Shown here: positions 34,281 through 43,456 of the stretch, one piece after another
Numbering within the stretch: the stretch's first letter is position 1
Layout of the letters: every line of letters starts with the position of its first letter
Assembly: GCF_000012985.1 (NCBI RefSeq)
Contig: NC_007645.1
Span: 3,688,501 to 3,752,500 of the forward strand
DNA from: Hahella chejuensis KCTC 2396
GTDB lineage: Bacteria; Pseudomonadota; Gammaproteobacteria; Pseudomonadales; Oleiphilaceae
Length of the DNA stretch: 64,000 nucleotides
Reading direction: 5' to 3'
Translations under genes and position numbers: made by a program
The notes under the pieces: model-generated
What the model was told of the DNA's origin: nothing
What the model saw: only the letters and a program-made list of their open reading frames with translations
Databases searched by the model: none

Positions 34281-34455
34281 ACGTCTTATGCGATGAAAAC
34301 GCTCTATGAAAAGTGTCCGGTGAGATTTGATCGGAACACCACTGACGGGCCTCTCATTCTCTGACATAAGAATTCCCTTTTTGGAAGAGCAGGACGCCAG
34401 GTTGAAGCTCATGCTGAGCTGAGCCGAGTCAATCAACCTCAGCGACCTGAGTCAT

Positions 34456-36546
34456 TCAGTGATGGCCCGGGGCGACCGAGCCGCCTTGGCCGTCTGGCAG
34501 GACAATACTGACGTTCTGCATCATTCCTTGATCCTCATGGTCGAGAATGTGGCAATGCAGAACATATTCGCCGATATAGCGCTGGTAGCGGGTTCGCACC
34601 ACCACGGTGTAGATACCCTTTGGCGCCTGGACCGTGGGAATAAGACTTTTCACCCACAAGGTATCCTTCCACACCCCCTTCAATCCCGGATATTGGGGAT
34701 CTGCAGCGCCACTCGCGTCATCCACAGCGTCGGGAGCGCTGACATCCCGGCCGTTAGGGTCGAGAATTTTCACAATTTGAAAAGGATTGACATGGATATG
34801 GAACGGATGGCTGGCGTACTGGGATTCCAGCACCCATTCATCCACTCCCCCCAGGGTCAAAAGCCGGTCTACCCGATCGGGGTCGTAGGGATTCGGGTCG
34901 ATGGGCATGCCAGGCTCGGTTTTCGACATCCCCGTAAAGTTGCTGACTTCAAACTTCACATCGGACGTGGTCGTATCAATAAAAAATGTCAGCTCCTGCT
35001 TACCGGTGACTTCACTCTCCGCAATATCCTGATGAGGCGTGAACCTGGTGAATTTCAAATCGTCCTGCAAGTCAGCCACAACGTCGTCGCGCACTGACGC
35101 CGGCATAAATTTATTCGCGGAAGCGATCAAGCGTTTCTTCAAGTATTCGTGAATGTCGTGAACTGTCTCCCCTGACGCTACCTTCACCATCCCCAAGAGC
35201 TGCCGGCTTTCCGCCGTCTGAGAAACGCTGGCCGCCGCCTGGGCCGAGGTATCGATGACACAGTAATTACCATCATCGGGGAAGACCACCAAGGCATCGA
35301 CACGATAGCCCGGCTGCAAGGTAGACAGTTTGGTTTGCCAGGCTTTGGCGCGGGTCAGTCCATCATCGGCGATAACATGATAGGGAATAGCATCGCCTGT
35401 GCAGTTATCGTTGATGTAGCGATCGGCGTCCTTCGCTTTGAGGGTATTGAAGCTACTCTCTGCGATGCTCGGTTTTAATTTGCGGAATTCCAGACTGATG
35501 GTATCGCGCACGCCCGCATGAATCATCCGCCAGCGTTCAATCTCCCCCGCCTTGGCGGTGAAGATAGGTAAGATGACGCCATTGATGCTTGTGTAACGGC
35601 CGGAATCCCCCCAGGAACCAGGGCCGAATTGATCGTAGGATTCAACACCGTAGATTGGATTTTTGACGCTCGCTGGACAATCCCACAGGACATTGCCGTC
35701 GCTGTCCTCCATTACCTGGCCATTTTCCAAGCAGGCGTACTGTATTTGTTGCAACACCAGGATACGCTCCTGGAAGCTCTTTCCTTCGCTGTCTTTCAAC
35801 AGCGTATCGATATCCCCATTGCTCGTTTTAGATGGCGGACGATCGCCGTGCATGATCAGTGCGCCCGCCATTCCACTGGAAACCTGTAATGCGGTTGATC
35901 CATGTAAATGCGTGTGGTACCAAAATGTTCCGGCAGGGTGATCAGGCGGAATATTGTATTCATACTGAAAACTAACGCCGGGATCGATTTTCAGCAGAAC
36001 ATTATCACTGTTTCCGGTGGGACTGATCCACAGACCGTGGGTATGCAAATTGGTCCCGTTAAAACAATGGGGATCATTGACGTCGCCATCGTGTTTGATA
36101 CAGCTTGGATCAGCAGGTAGCTTATTATTCAACGTCACACGCACCGTATCACCGGGGGTTACCTCAATCGTTGGGGCGACAAAGGGACGGGTTGGACTGG
36201 TGTCGGTTCCTACATAACTGCGCAGGTGGACATTGTCATAACTAGCGGTGGCCGGATTGTACAAGCGACCGTCGGTATAGACGATATCGAGATCCAGATG
36301 TCGTTCAGTACCAACCCTGGGCGACCCTGACGTGGGGATCGACTTCAGGTTGGTGGTCGCCAGTGGAGCGCCCTTTTTGAGTTCAAGCACTGGAGGATTC
36401 GAGATGCTGCGCCGAGATGTTTCTGCATGAACAGGCAAAACGAGTGCAAGCAGAGTTAGATTTACCAGAATCCAAATAATCCGGGTTCGCAATAACAATG
36501 GGTTACCAATTGCCGTAGCCAGACTCCGCCGAACGATTCCACTCAT
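34456..36546 (-). CDS. Multicopper oxidase
   Basis: 696 residues with a signal peptide (cut near VHAET). All four copper-binding motifs are present: NLHTHG (His168, His170), WYHTHLHG (211-216), HPFHIH (580-585) and HCHILDHEDQGMM (664 on) with the axial Met. A laccase/bilirubin-oxidase-type enzyme that oxidises phenols, metals or metal complexes in the periplasm and reduces O2 to water. It is larger than CueO, with a long insert around 330-520. Monocistronic; no copper regulator adjacent. Confidence 0.92.
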   Translation of the reverse strand: MSGIVRRSLATAIGNPLLLRTRIIWILVNLTLLALVLPVHAETSRRSISNPPVLELKKGAPLATTNLKSIPTSGSPRVGTERHLDLDIVYTDGRLYNPATASYDNVHLRSYVGTDTSPTRPFVAPTIEVTPGDTVRVTLNNKLPADPSCIKHDGDVNDPHCFNGTNLHTHGLWISPTGNSDNVLLKIDPGVSFQYEYNIPPDHPAGTFWYHTHLHGSTALQVSSGMAGALIMHGDRPPSKTSNGDIDTLLKDSEGKSFQERILVLQQIQYACLENGQVMEDSDGNVLWDCPASVKNPIYGVESYDQFGPGSWGDSGRYTSINGVILPIFTAKAGEIERWRMIHAGVRDTISLEFRKLKPSIAESSFNTLKAKDADRYINDNCTGDAIPYHVIADDGLTRAKAWQTKLSTLQPGYRVDALVVFPDDGNYCVIDTSAQAAASVSQTAESRQLLGMVKVASGETVHDIHEYLKKRLIASANKFMPASVRDDVVADLQDDLKFTRFTPHQDIAESEVTGKQELTFFIDTTTSDVKFEVSNFTGMSKTEPGMPIDPNPYDPDRVDRLLTLGGVDEWVLESQYASHPFHIHVNPFQIVKILDPNGRDVSAPDAVDDASGAADPQYPGLKGVWKDTLWVKSLIPTVQAPKGIYTVVVRTRYQRYIGEYVLHCHILDHEDQGMMQNVSIVLPDGQGGSVAPGHH

Positions 36547-36738
36547 GGTCGTCGCCTCCTTGGACGCATCCAGACAGATTGCAAATCACAAAGAGTGGCA
36601 CGCGATCACTGCTCAAAGATTCGTGGCGCACAAATACAAAGATAGCAGTTCCACGAATGCCTGCATTGGATCACAACCAGGCATTGCCCACTTGGTATTG
36701 ACCGGTTTAATAGCACACTTTTCTTATGCGCTTTGGGA

Positions 36739-36766
36739 GGCCCTTCGACAGGCTCAGGGCGAACGG
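36739..36766 (+). repeat. 27-bp dispersed repeat, copy D
   Basis: Same core as copies A-C, immediately followed by the 17-base tandem repeat. Confidence 0.85.
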
Positions 36767-36815
36767 GGACATAGTGTTAACGGGGACATGGTATTAACGG
36801 GGACAGGGTATTGGC
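36765..36815 (+). repeat. Three 17-bp tandem repeats
   Basis: GGGGACATAGTGTTAAC, GGGGACATGGTATTAAC and GGGGACAGGGTATTGGC in a row, diverging with position. Resembles the GGGGACA arrays found near REP-associated transposase sequences, but no transposase is present. Confidence 0.7.
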
Positions 36816-36875
36816 GCTCTACGCCAAGGCTTATAGCGGCTCACGATTCAGCTGGTTTATCAGTGTGAGCCGCCT

Positions 36876-37397
36876 CTACCCTTCCCCCTCCAATAATCTT
36901 AGTAGCCGCCTCATGCACTCATCCAGTTGTTGGCGTTCTTCTGGGTTCAGGGGTTGCAGGATGTTGTGTTCGTTTTGTACGTGGGCGTCGACGGCGCGGT
37001 CGATGAGTTCGAGGCCTTTGGGGGTGAGTTGGACGAGTTTGCTGCGGGCGTCTTCTTTGTTGGCGGTGCGTTCGATCAGGCCGCTGGCTTCCAGCCGTTG
37101 CAGGCGGTGGGTCATGGCGCCGGAGGTGATCATGAGGGTTGAGAACAGGGCTGTGGGGGCGAGGCAGTAGGGTTTGCCGGAGCGTCTCAGGGTGGCGAGG
37201 ACGTCGAATTCCCAGCCGGTCATGTCGAATTGACTAAAGGTGGCGTCCAGTCTCCGTTGCATCAGGGCGGCGCAGCGTTTCAGGCGTCCGATGGAGCCCA
37301 TGGGGGTGACGTCCAGGTCGGGGCGTTCTACGTTCCACTGTTGCAGAATCTTATCTACAGCGTCGGGCGGGCGTTTTTCAGTCATCAGAGGCTCCAT
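36876..37397 (-). CDS. MarR-family transcriptional regulator
   Basis: 173 residues with a MarR winged helix: GWEFDVLATLRRSG, then LFSTLMITSGAMTHRLQRLE (recognition helix) and a wing DARSKLVQLTPKG. It is divergent from a nitroreductase, and the 97-base gap holds two palindromes (37405-37420 and 37442-37459), so it probably represses itself and the nitroreductase and is released by a phenolic or quinone ligand. The ligand is inference. Confidence 0.9.
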   Translation of the reverse strand: MEPLMTEKRPPDAVDKILQQWNVERPDLDVTPMGSIGRLKRCAALMQRRLDATFSQFDMTGWEFDVLATLRRSGKPYCLAPTALFSTLMITSGAMTHRLQRLEASGLIERTANKEDARSKLVQLTPKGLELIDRAVDAHVQNEHNILQPLNPEERQQLDECMRRLLRLLEGEG

Positions 37398-37404
37398 TTA
37401 TTTT

Positions 37405-37420
37405 ATCTTGATATCAAGAT
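37405..37420. promoter_or_regulatory. Probable MarR operator, perfect palindrome
   Basis: ATCTTGATATCAAGAT is a perfect 16-base palindrome eight bases upstream of the MarR start codon, of the type bound by MarR dimers. Confidence 0.7.
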
Positions 37421-37441
37421 TTATCTATGCAAAACTGATTT

Positions 37442-37459
37442 TATCTTGAATTTAAGATA
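37442..37459. promoter_or_regulatory. Second probable MarR operator half-site pair
   Basis: TATCTT and AAGATA flank six bases (GAATTT). The same TATCTTGA half-site as the first palindrome, 36 bases upstream of the nitroreductase ATG. Confidence 0.6.
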
Positions 37460-37494
37460 AATGCATTGCTTAGCCGTAAATCAAGGAACCTGAT

Positions 37495-38112
37495 ATGTAC
37501 GAGACCGTAAAAGACCTTATCGAAAACCGCGTATCCACTGGCCGTTACGACGCGGAGAAATCCCTGTCTGAAGAGCAGATCACCGAGTTGGTGAGACTGG
37601 CCACCCGCGCGCCCTCCGCTTACAACTTTCAAAACTGGAAGTTCATCGCGGTGCGTTCGCCTGAGGCGAAGGCGCGTTTGCAGGCGGTTTCCTATGGACA
37701 GAAGCAGGTGGTGGACGCCGCGGTGACTTTTATTATCTGCGGTACGCTGGCGGCGCATGAAGGTCTGGCCAGTGCGTTGCAGCCTTCCGTCGCCGCGGGT
37801 TTTCTGCCGCAGGCGTTCAGTGACGGCTGGGTTGCGCAGGCCAGTTCCTCGCATGAAAACAATCCTGCACTGCAACGGGACGAAGCGTTCCGTTCCGCGT
37901 CCCTCGCCGCTATGACGCTGATGTTCGCCGCGCAAGGCATGGGGCTGTCCACCGGCGCCATGAGCGGTTTCGATCCGCAGGCGCTGGCGCAGGAGTTTGG
38001 GCTGTCGGAGCGAGAAGTGCCGGTGATGTTGGTGACGGCGGGTTATCCGGCTGAAGGCAACTGGCCGCAGAAGCTGCGTCGTCCTGTGGAAGAGGTGATG
38101 GCGTTGGTGTGA
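37495..38112 (+). CDS. Nitroreductase-family oxidoreductase
   Basis: 205 residues from an ATG after CAAGGAACC. FMN-binding family features: ATRAPSAYNFQNWKFIAV near residue 35 (phosphate/flavin Arg and Ser-x-x-Asn), AAMTLMFAAQGMGLSTGAMSGF near 130, and a closing strand PVMLVTAGYPAEGNWP. Reduces nitro compounds or quinones with NAD(P)H. Under likely control of the divergent MarR protein. Confidence 0.9.
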   Translation: MYETVKDLIENRVSTGRYDAEKSLSEEQITELVRLATRAPSAYNFQNWKFIAVRSPEAKARLQAVSYGQKQVVDAAVTFIICGTLAAHEGLASALQPSVAAGFLPQAFSDGWVAQASSSHENNPALQRDEAFRSASLAAMTLMFAAQGMGLSTGAMSGFDPQALAQEFGLSEREVPVMLVTAGYPAEGNWPQKLRRPVEEVMALV

Positions 38113-38125
38113 TCTCAGCCTGGCA

Positions 38126-38263
38126 GGGACGCGCCTGCGCGGCGGCTAGCCGCGGAAGACAGGGCCTGACCTGTGCCCGACCTGTCGTTGCAGACAAATA
38201 GAAGGACGCGATTTGTCTGCCTGATTATTTGTCTGCCTGATTATTTGTCTGCCTGATTAATAG
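38126..38263 (+). repeat. Dispersed multi-hairpin element, copy 3, with tripled 16-bp end
   Basis: Starts with GCGCCTGCGCGGCGGCTAGC, as copy 1; the second hairpin is degraded (GACAGG/CCTGTC remain) and the third is intact. Its right end is three perfect copies of ATTTGTCTGCCTGATT (38211-38258). Lies after the nitroreductase stop. Confidence 0.75.
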
Positions 38264-38341
38264 TCCCTTGAGTTTGTAATAGCCCGAGCCCCGCCTATAT
38301 TTATAACACGAGCGTTTTGGCGTTCAGCTAAGGGAATTTAT

Positions 38342-40678
38342 GTGAGCGGGAAACTCAATCATAAGGCCGGGGGGAGCGGCTTCAGGTCGGAATCCGACAG
38401 CCGGGTGCGCGCTATTGTCGAAGCGGTGGCGGATGGCATCATCACCATCGACAACCAGGGCGTCATTGAATCCTTCAACCCCGCAGCGGAGCGCATCTTC
38501 GGTTACGACGCGGAAGAAGCCGTCGGCCGCAACGTACAAATGCTGATGCCTTCCCCCTTTCGCGAACACCACGACAGCTACCTCGCCAACTACCTGCAAA
38601 CCGGAAACGCGCAAATCATTGGCGTGGGGCGTGAAGTGCTTGGTCTGCGCAAGGACGGCAGCCTGTTCCCTCTCGATCTGGCGGTGACGGAAATGCAGGT
38701 GGAAGGCCGCCGTATGTTCACCGGCGTGGTGCGCGACATCAGTGAACGCAAAGCGTCGGAACTCGCCCTGCAGGACCGGGAAGCCCGCGTCCGCGCCATT
38801 GTAGACACCGTCGTCGACGGCATTATCACTATTGATGGCGCCGGACTGATCGACACCTTCAACCCCGCGGCGGAACGCATCTTCGGCTATGCCGCCAGCG
38901 ACGTGATCGGCGTTAATGTGAGCATCCTGATGCCGGAGCCATATCACAGCGAACACGATGGCTATATCGCCAAATTCATGCACACCGGGGAGGCGAAGGT
39001 TATTGGCGTTGGCCGGGAAGTCACCGGCCGCCGACGCGACGGCTCGACATTTCCCATGGAGTTGGCGGTCAGCGAGATGACAGTCGAGGGCCGCCGCATG
39101 TTCACCGGCGTCGTACGCGACATCACTGATCGCAAACGCATGGAGCGGCAAAAAGATGAATTTATCGCTACCGTCAGCCATGAACTGCGAACGCCCCTGA
39201 CTGCGATTGGCGGCGCGCTGGGCCTGGTGCTGGGCAAGCATGGCGGCGAGCTGCCGAAAACTGTCCTTAAAATGTTGAAGGTCGCGCATCGCAATTGCGA
39301 CCGACTCACCCTGCTCATCAACGACATTCTGGAAATAGAAAAGCTGGAGTCCGGCGCGCTCAAGTTTGAGCTGGAGGACCAGGATCTGGCGACGCTGATT
39401 CAGCGCAGTCTGGAGGACCACAAGGAATTCGCCGGCAAGTATCAGGTAGAACTTCGCTTTTCCAATTCACCACCCAGGCCCTGGGTCCATGTCGATGAGC
39501 GGCGTTTCCATCAAGTCATGTCCAACCTGATCTCCAATGCAGTGAAGTATTCGCCTCGCGGCGGCGCCGTCGATATCGCCGTTTCCGATGTCGCCAATAG
39601 AGTGCGCGTTCACGTCAAAGATTACGGCAAAGGCATCCCCGAAGACTTTCATTCGCGCGTCTTCGAGCGCTTCTCGCAGGCAGACAGCTCCGATACCCGG
39701 GAACAGGGAGGAACCGGTCTGGGATTGAGCATCGCCAAGGCTATCGTTGAACACCATGGCGGCGAAATCGGCTTCTTCAGCAAAACCAACGAAGGCGCTG
39801 AATTCTACTTCGATCTCCCCATAAGGAGCCCCGAAAAGAGACCAAAAGTCAGCGCGCGCCCCTGCGCTCTGGTATGCGAAAAAGATAAAGTACTGGCCGA
39901 TCTTCTGGCCAAGGCGGTGCGCGCAGAGGGACTGTGCTGTGAAGTCGCCTCCGACGCAACGAACGCGCTACGCTGCCTGGAAGAAAACCAATATTGTCTG
40001 TTGATTATCGACAGCGCCCTGTCCGATGACGGCGGTTTTACATTCATGAGAACCTTGCGTCATGTACCCGCCGCGGCGCAACTGCCAATGCTGGTGATAT
40101 CTGACGACGGATACCGCAACGGAGCGGACCCCAGACTGGAACGCGGCGGCCTCGCCCCCCAGGCCTGGTTAAGTCGCTCTCATCCGGACCTGGCGCAGTT
40201 CCGCTCAATCATCCACCAAGTTCTGTTGAGACAGGAACGTCCCCGCATCCTGCACGTAGAAGATGATCCGGATCTGGTGCAAGTGGCCCGCTCCGTTCTG
40301 GAGGAGATCGCCGATATTCAGCAGGCGGACGCCTTGGAGCAGGCGCGCCGAATGCTGAAGGAACAGAAATATGATCTGGTGATACTGGATCTGGAGTTGC
40401 TGGACGGCCCTGGCGACGAGTTGGTGGATGAGCTCAAACCAGAAGAAATTCCCGTGATAATTTTTTCGTCTTACCCTGCCTCCCCGCAACTGTGCGCCAA
40501 AGTTCAGGCTACGCTGGTCAAAACCATGGCGGATAACGCCAAACTCAGAATGACAGTGCGTAATCTGCTGAGCGCGCGGGGGCGGGCCAGACCGCCGGAC
40601 CTGGCAGCCACTTCCGCGCCTGAAACTGATCCAGTCCGTAACGCTGCAGCAGGTGACGCCAGTCAGGATGCTCATTAA
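38342..40678 (+). CDS. Hybrid sensor histidine kinase (PAS-PAS-HisKA-HATPase-REC-REC)
   Basis: 778 residues from a GTG after AAGGGAA. Two near-identical PAS domains (about 20-138 and 147-265) share [11 protein letters not shown] and a haem- or FAD-type GREV region. HisKA has His280 in [16 protein letters not shown], and the ATPase has an [11 protein letters not shown]-box and [13 protein letters not shown]-box. Two receiver domains follow (about 505-620 and 640-755; the phospho-Asp in the second is [10 protein letters not shown]). No membrane segment, so cytoplasmic. Similar PAS pairs resemble FixL-type sensors, so oxygen or redox sensing is possible. Its last 134 bases overlap the convergent solute-binding gene. 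Confidence 0.92.
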   Translation: MSGKLNHKAGGSGFRSESDSRVRAIVEAVADGIITIDNQGVIESFNPAAERIFGYDAEEAVGRNVQMLMPSPFREHHDSYLANYLQTGNAQIIGVGREVLGLRKDGSLFPLDLAVTEMQVEGRRMFTGVVRDISERKASELALQDREARVRAIVDTVVDGIITIDGAGLIDTFNPAAERIFGYAASDVIGVNVSILMPEPYHSEHDGYIAKFMHTGEAKVIGVGREVTGRRRDGSTFPMELAVSEMTVEGRRMFTGVVRDITDRKRMERQKDEFIATVSHELRTPLTAIGGALGLVLGKHGGELPKTVLKMLKVAHRNCDRLTLLINDILEIEKLESGALKFELEDQDLATLIQRSLEDHKEFAGKYQVELRFSNSPPRPWVHVDERRFHQVMSNLISNAVKYSPRGGAVDIAVSDVANRVRVHVKDYGKGIPEDFHSRVFERFSQADSSDTREQGGTGLGLSIAKAIVEHHGGEIGFFSKTNEGAEFYFDLPIRSPEKRPKVSARPCALVCEKDKVLADLLAKAVRAEGLCCEVASDATNALRCLEENQYCLLIIDSALSDDGGFTFMRTLRHVPAAAQLPMLVISDDGYRNGADPRLERGGLAPQAWLSRSHPDLAQFRSIIHQVLLRQERPRILHVEDDPDLVQVARSVLEEIADIQQADALEQARRMLKEQKYDLVILDLELLDGPGDELVDELKPEEIPVIIFSSYPASPQLCAKVQATLVKTMADNAKLRMTVRNLLSARGRARPPDLAATSAPETDPVRNAAAGDASQDAH

Positions 40679-41372
40679 GCGCATCCCACTGGGAGTCCAT
40701 ATAATCTCTCACGCCTTTGAGGCCTTTCGTCACCAACATCTTGCGCTCATACTTTTGATGCGGTTTTTCGGAAACATAAAGTTGCGCCCCCACCCGCTCG
40801 TTCGCCATTAAATAGAACAGCTCCTCACGGGGAATCATGGTCACATCAATACGGCGCAAGAGCAGTTTGCCAAAGTTACTGGAGAAGGAAGAGGCGTCTT
40901 CGCGCCTGATGAGCCCCTCCGCCACCAACTCGTCGATGCCGACATAGCGATGTCCCAGCACGCCGCCAAAACTTTTCCCTATCAAGGATTCCGGCCCGGT
41001 GTATTCCACTGGCTGCGTCTTAAGAGAGACAATCTCGTTGCGCCCCGGCGCCACACCCCGCGTCCAGTCGTAGCGCGTCTCATCCATATCGCCGAACCAG
41101 GAGGGGTTCACCCAGACCACCACCGCCTGATCGCCCCGCTCCAGATAACTGTCTATGCGTTTTCTGGGCAGGCTCTGAGGCTCAAAGCGCCATTTTCCGC
41201 CGCTGCGTTTGGTGAGTTCCGCGCACATAATGGTGGTCAGATCATAACCGTCGCCGTGCAGGTCATAAGGCGGCGAGGTGTAATAGGTCCACACCGGCGC
41301 GACCGTTTCCCCGCGGCTATCAGCTCCAAGCAACAGCCAGATCATCAACGCCAGCCCAAAACGACTTCGCAT
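40545..41372 (-). CDS. Periplasmic solute-binding protein, SBP_bac_3-like, orphan (tandem copy 1)
   Basis: 275 residues with a signal peptide (cut near ADSRG). Mature part: VWTYYTSPPYDLHGDGYDLT, SGGKWRFEPQSLPRKRI, VEYTGPESLIGKSFGGVLGH, SEKPHQKYERKML. About half identical to its neighbour at 41439-42197, so a tandem duplication. The C-terminal 25 residues extend past the paralogue and overlap the kinase gene on the other strand. No transporter partner. Confidence 0.85.
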   Translation of the reverse strand: MRSRFGLALMIWLLLGADSRGETVAPVWTYYTSPPYDLHGDGYDLTTIMCAELTKRSGGKWRFEPQSLPRKRIDSYLERGDQAVVVWVNPSWFGDMDETRYDWTRGVAPGRNEIVSLKTQPVEYTGPESLIGKSFGGVLGHRYVGIDELVAEGLIRREDASSFSSNFGKLLLRRIDVTMIPREELFYLMANERVGAQLYVSEKPHQKYERKMLVTKGLKGVRDYMDSQWDALNEHPDWRHLLQRYGLDQFQARKWLPGPAVWPAPARSADYALSF

Positions 41373-41438
41373 CGGCTATTCATCCTCCCCGGAATATCCG
41401 TCCTTGATAAGGTTATGTTGTCGAAGTGGTGATCAGGG

Positions 41439-42197
41439 TTATGGCTGCAAGCCATATTTTTCCAATAACGCGCGCCATTCCGCGTCCTCATTCAACGCGG
41501 GAAGCTGGGCGTTAATAAAGTCCCGCACCGCCGCCAGCTTTTGCGTCGCCAGAATTTTACGTTCGTATTGCTGATGGGGTTTTGAGGAAATAAACACTCT
41601 TTCGCCAAGATTGCCTTGCGAGACCATATGAAACAGTTCCCCGCGAGGTATCAGCATGGCGTCAAGCCGGTTGCTCAGCAGTTTATCAAGGTTCTTGGAA
41701 AACGACGTAGTGTCCTCCCGCTTGATGCGTCCGGCCTGCACGAGATCGTCGATGCCGACATAATGATGTCCCGCCACGCCGCCGAAGCGTTTGCCCGCCA
41801 GAGACTCCGGGCCGGTGTATTCCACTGGGTTATCCCGTTGGGACACAATTTCATTGGCCCCCCAGATAACGCGGTTGCTCCAGGCGTACTTGGTTTCTTC
41901 CTTGTCTTGAAACCACAGGGGATTCGCCCACAACACCAGCCCTTGCTCGGCGCCGCTTTCCAAGTAGTGATTAATGCGTTTACGAGGAAGATATTGGGGT
42001 TTGAAAATCCATTCACCGCCGCTCTTCGCCGTCAGCACCCGGCACAAGGTAGAGGTGAGGTCATCCCCTTTGGGGTCAATCGCAAACGGCGGCGAGTCAT
42101 AATAGGTCCACACCTGAACCGTGGATGCAGCCTGAGCCAAAGCGCCGAATACAATGCAAAACAGCCCAAAGACAGCGGAAATCAAAGAACGTTGCAT
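41439..42197 (-). CDS. Periplasmic solute-binding protein, SBP_bac_3-like, orphan (tandem copy 2)
   Basis: 252 residues with a signal peptide ending LAQAA. Same landmarks as copy 1 (VWTYYDSPPFAIDPKGDDLT, PRKRINHYLESG, VEYTGPESLAGKRFGGVAGH, KPHQQYERKIL), so the pair arose by duplication and both kept full-length frames. Whether it feeds a transporter or a sensor is unknown; the adjacent hybrid kinase lacks a periplasmic domain. Confidence 0.86.
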   Translation of the reverse strand: MQRSLISAVFGLFCIVFGALAQAASTVQVWTYYDSPPFAIDPKGDDLTSTLCRVLTAKSGGEWIFKPQYLPRKRINHYLESGAEQGLVLWANPLWFQDKEETKYAWSNRVIWGANEIVSQRDNPVEYTGPESLAGKRFGGVAGHHYVGIDDLVQAGRIKREDTTSFSKNLDKLLSNRLDAMLIPRGELFHMVSQGNLGERVFISSKPHQQYERKILATQKLAAVRDFINAQLPALNEDAEWRALLEKYGLQP

Positions 42198-42339
42198 GCC
42201 ATCCCCCCATGTCTGTTAAACCCAGTCAACGAATGGTGAAGCTCGAGCAATAAGTATAGATCAGGGAAAAGAAGTGAATTGGCGGCTATCAGGCTCTATC
42301 TGCTTCTACCCGTCTCAGCTAAGCGGCAGGCAAGGATGC

Positions 42340-42378
42340 AAAAAAAAACCGCATGGGCGAAAGCAGAGCCGCATGCGG
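42340..42378 (-). terminator. Rho-independent terminator of the OmpW gene
   Basis: On the minus strand CCGCATG pairs with CATGCGG across a 16-base loop and is followed by a run of nine Ts. It lies about 110 bases past the ompW stop. Confidence 0.8.
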
Positions 42379-42489
42379 GGATGAAGCGAGGTGAAGCTGA
42401 CCTGCTCTCATCCCTGAGGGCGGGCCGCAAAATTCATTGGCGGTTGGCTCCGCCGGCTGATCCAGGGAGCCGCTTACAAGACGCTGGAA

Positions 42490-43161
42490 TTAGAATTTGT
42501 AGCCAACGCCGACCATGTACACCAGCGGATCGATATCCACGTCGGTTTTGATCTGCGCGCCGGAATCCAGGTCGATGGTGGCGGTGGTGTCGATGCCGAT
42601 TTTCCAGACCGCGGCGTTAACCACCAGGTTATCCGTCAATTGATAGTCAACGCCCAACTGGAACGCCGCGCCGAAGGAGTTGTCCAGCTTGATCTTGCCG
42701 TCGCCCATGGCGCCTTTGAAATCCGACGTCAGCTCTTCGTCGAAGAACAGGGTGTAGTTCACGCCCACGCCCACATAAGGCTGGAAGGCGGCGCCGGCTT
42801 CCATCGGGTAGTACTGTACGCTGACGGTGGGAGGAAGGTGCGTGACCTCCGCGGTTTTCAGGTCATCGCCCAGACCATGGGCGGTTACTTCATGAGAAAA
42901 CGGCGTCGCCGCCAGCACTTCCAGACCGATATGCTCACGCAACATGTAGGTGAAGGTCAGACCCAGCTGTGTATCGTTATCCACTGATACGCTGGTGCCG
43001 TCTACGGAAGTCCCATTCACGCGCAGGGTTGAGCTGTCATCCTGGGGGTCCACCATCGCAGCGCCGACGCGCAGCACCATATCTCCCGGCTGGTGCGCCA
43101 TCGCGGAGCCCGCGCAGACCAGCAGTCCCAGAGCCAACATAGATTTACTTAGCTTATGCAT
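42490..43161 (-). CDS. ompW: OmpW-family outer-membrane protein
   Basis: 223 residues with a signal peptide (cut after SAMA). OmpW features: HQPGDMVLRVGAAMVDPQDD at the mature N-terminus, LTFTYMLREHIGLEVLAATPF, PYVGVGVNYTLFF, and a terminal strand MVGVGYKF ending in Phe. Forms an eight-stranded barrel for small hydrophobic molecules. Monocistronic with its own terminator. Confidence 0.93.
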   Translation of the reverse strand: MHKLSKSMLALGLLVCAGSAMAHQPGDMVLRVGAAMVDPQDDSSTLRVNGTSVDGTSVSVDNDTQLGLTFTYMLREHIGLEVLAATPFSHEVTAHGLGDDLKTAEVTHLPPTVSVQYYPMEAGAAFQPYVGVGVNYTLFFDEELTSDFKGAMGDGKIKLDNSFGAAFQLGVDYQLTDNLVVNAAVWKIGIDTTATIDLDSGAQIKTDVDIDPLVYMVGVGYKF

Positions 43162-43456
43162 AACATACCCCTACTCTTCACATTCAACTGCAAAATTAAG
43201 AATTGATGACGGGGCGGGAGTCTATGCCTTTGCCGGCGAAGAATTATGATTTGGATCAAGTGATTAGGGGTGGCGGGGCGCAGCCCGGGTCAGCTTTGAC
43301 CCAGATCAACGGACGCATTCTTTCCATCCATCGCCCGGCAGATATCCCGTTATCCTGCGAGAGCGTCCCGCCAGAGCGAGGTTGAATCAATGTTCGACGA
43401 TATTGGCCATGCCGACGAGGCGCGCGGACTTCACGCGCCTCTCCCTCACAGAGGGG

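Larger units (their letters stand above)
36547..36875. other. Intergenic region with repeat copy D and 17-bp tandem repeats
   Basis: Promoter side of the multicopper oxidase at its left, then repeat copy D and three 17-base tandem units. A plus-strand frame here is repeat-derived and rejected. Confidence 0.6.

Noticed and set aside
34020-34436. 138-codon minus-strand frame
   Set aside because: Runs through repeat copy C (FALSLSKG peptide) and the broken duplicate in the wrong frame; not a real gene.
36545-36868. 107-codon plus-strand frame upstream of the MarR gene
   Set aside because: Covers repeat copy D and the 17-base tandem array; no ribosome site.
38211-38258. CRISPR-like array
   Set aside because: Three 16-base direct units without spacers between them; no cas genes in the window.
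38324-39421. 365-codon minus-strand frame opposite the hybrid kinase
   Set aside because: Antisense to the PAS and HisKA domains; no ribosome site and His/Gln-rich shadow composition.
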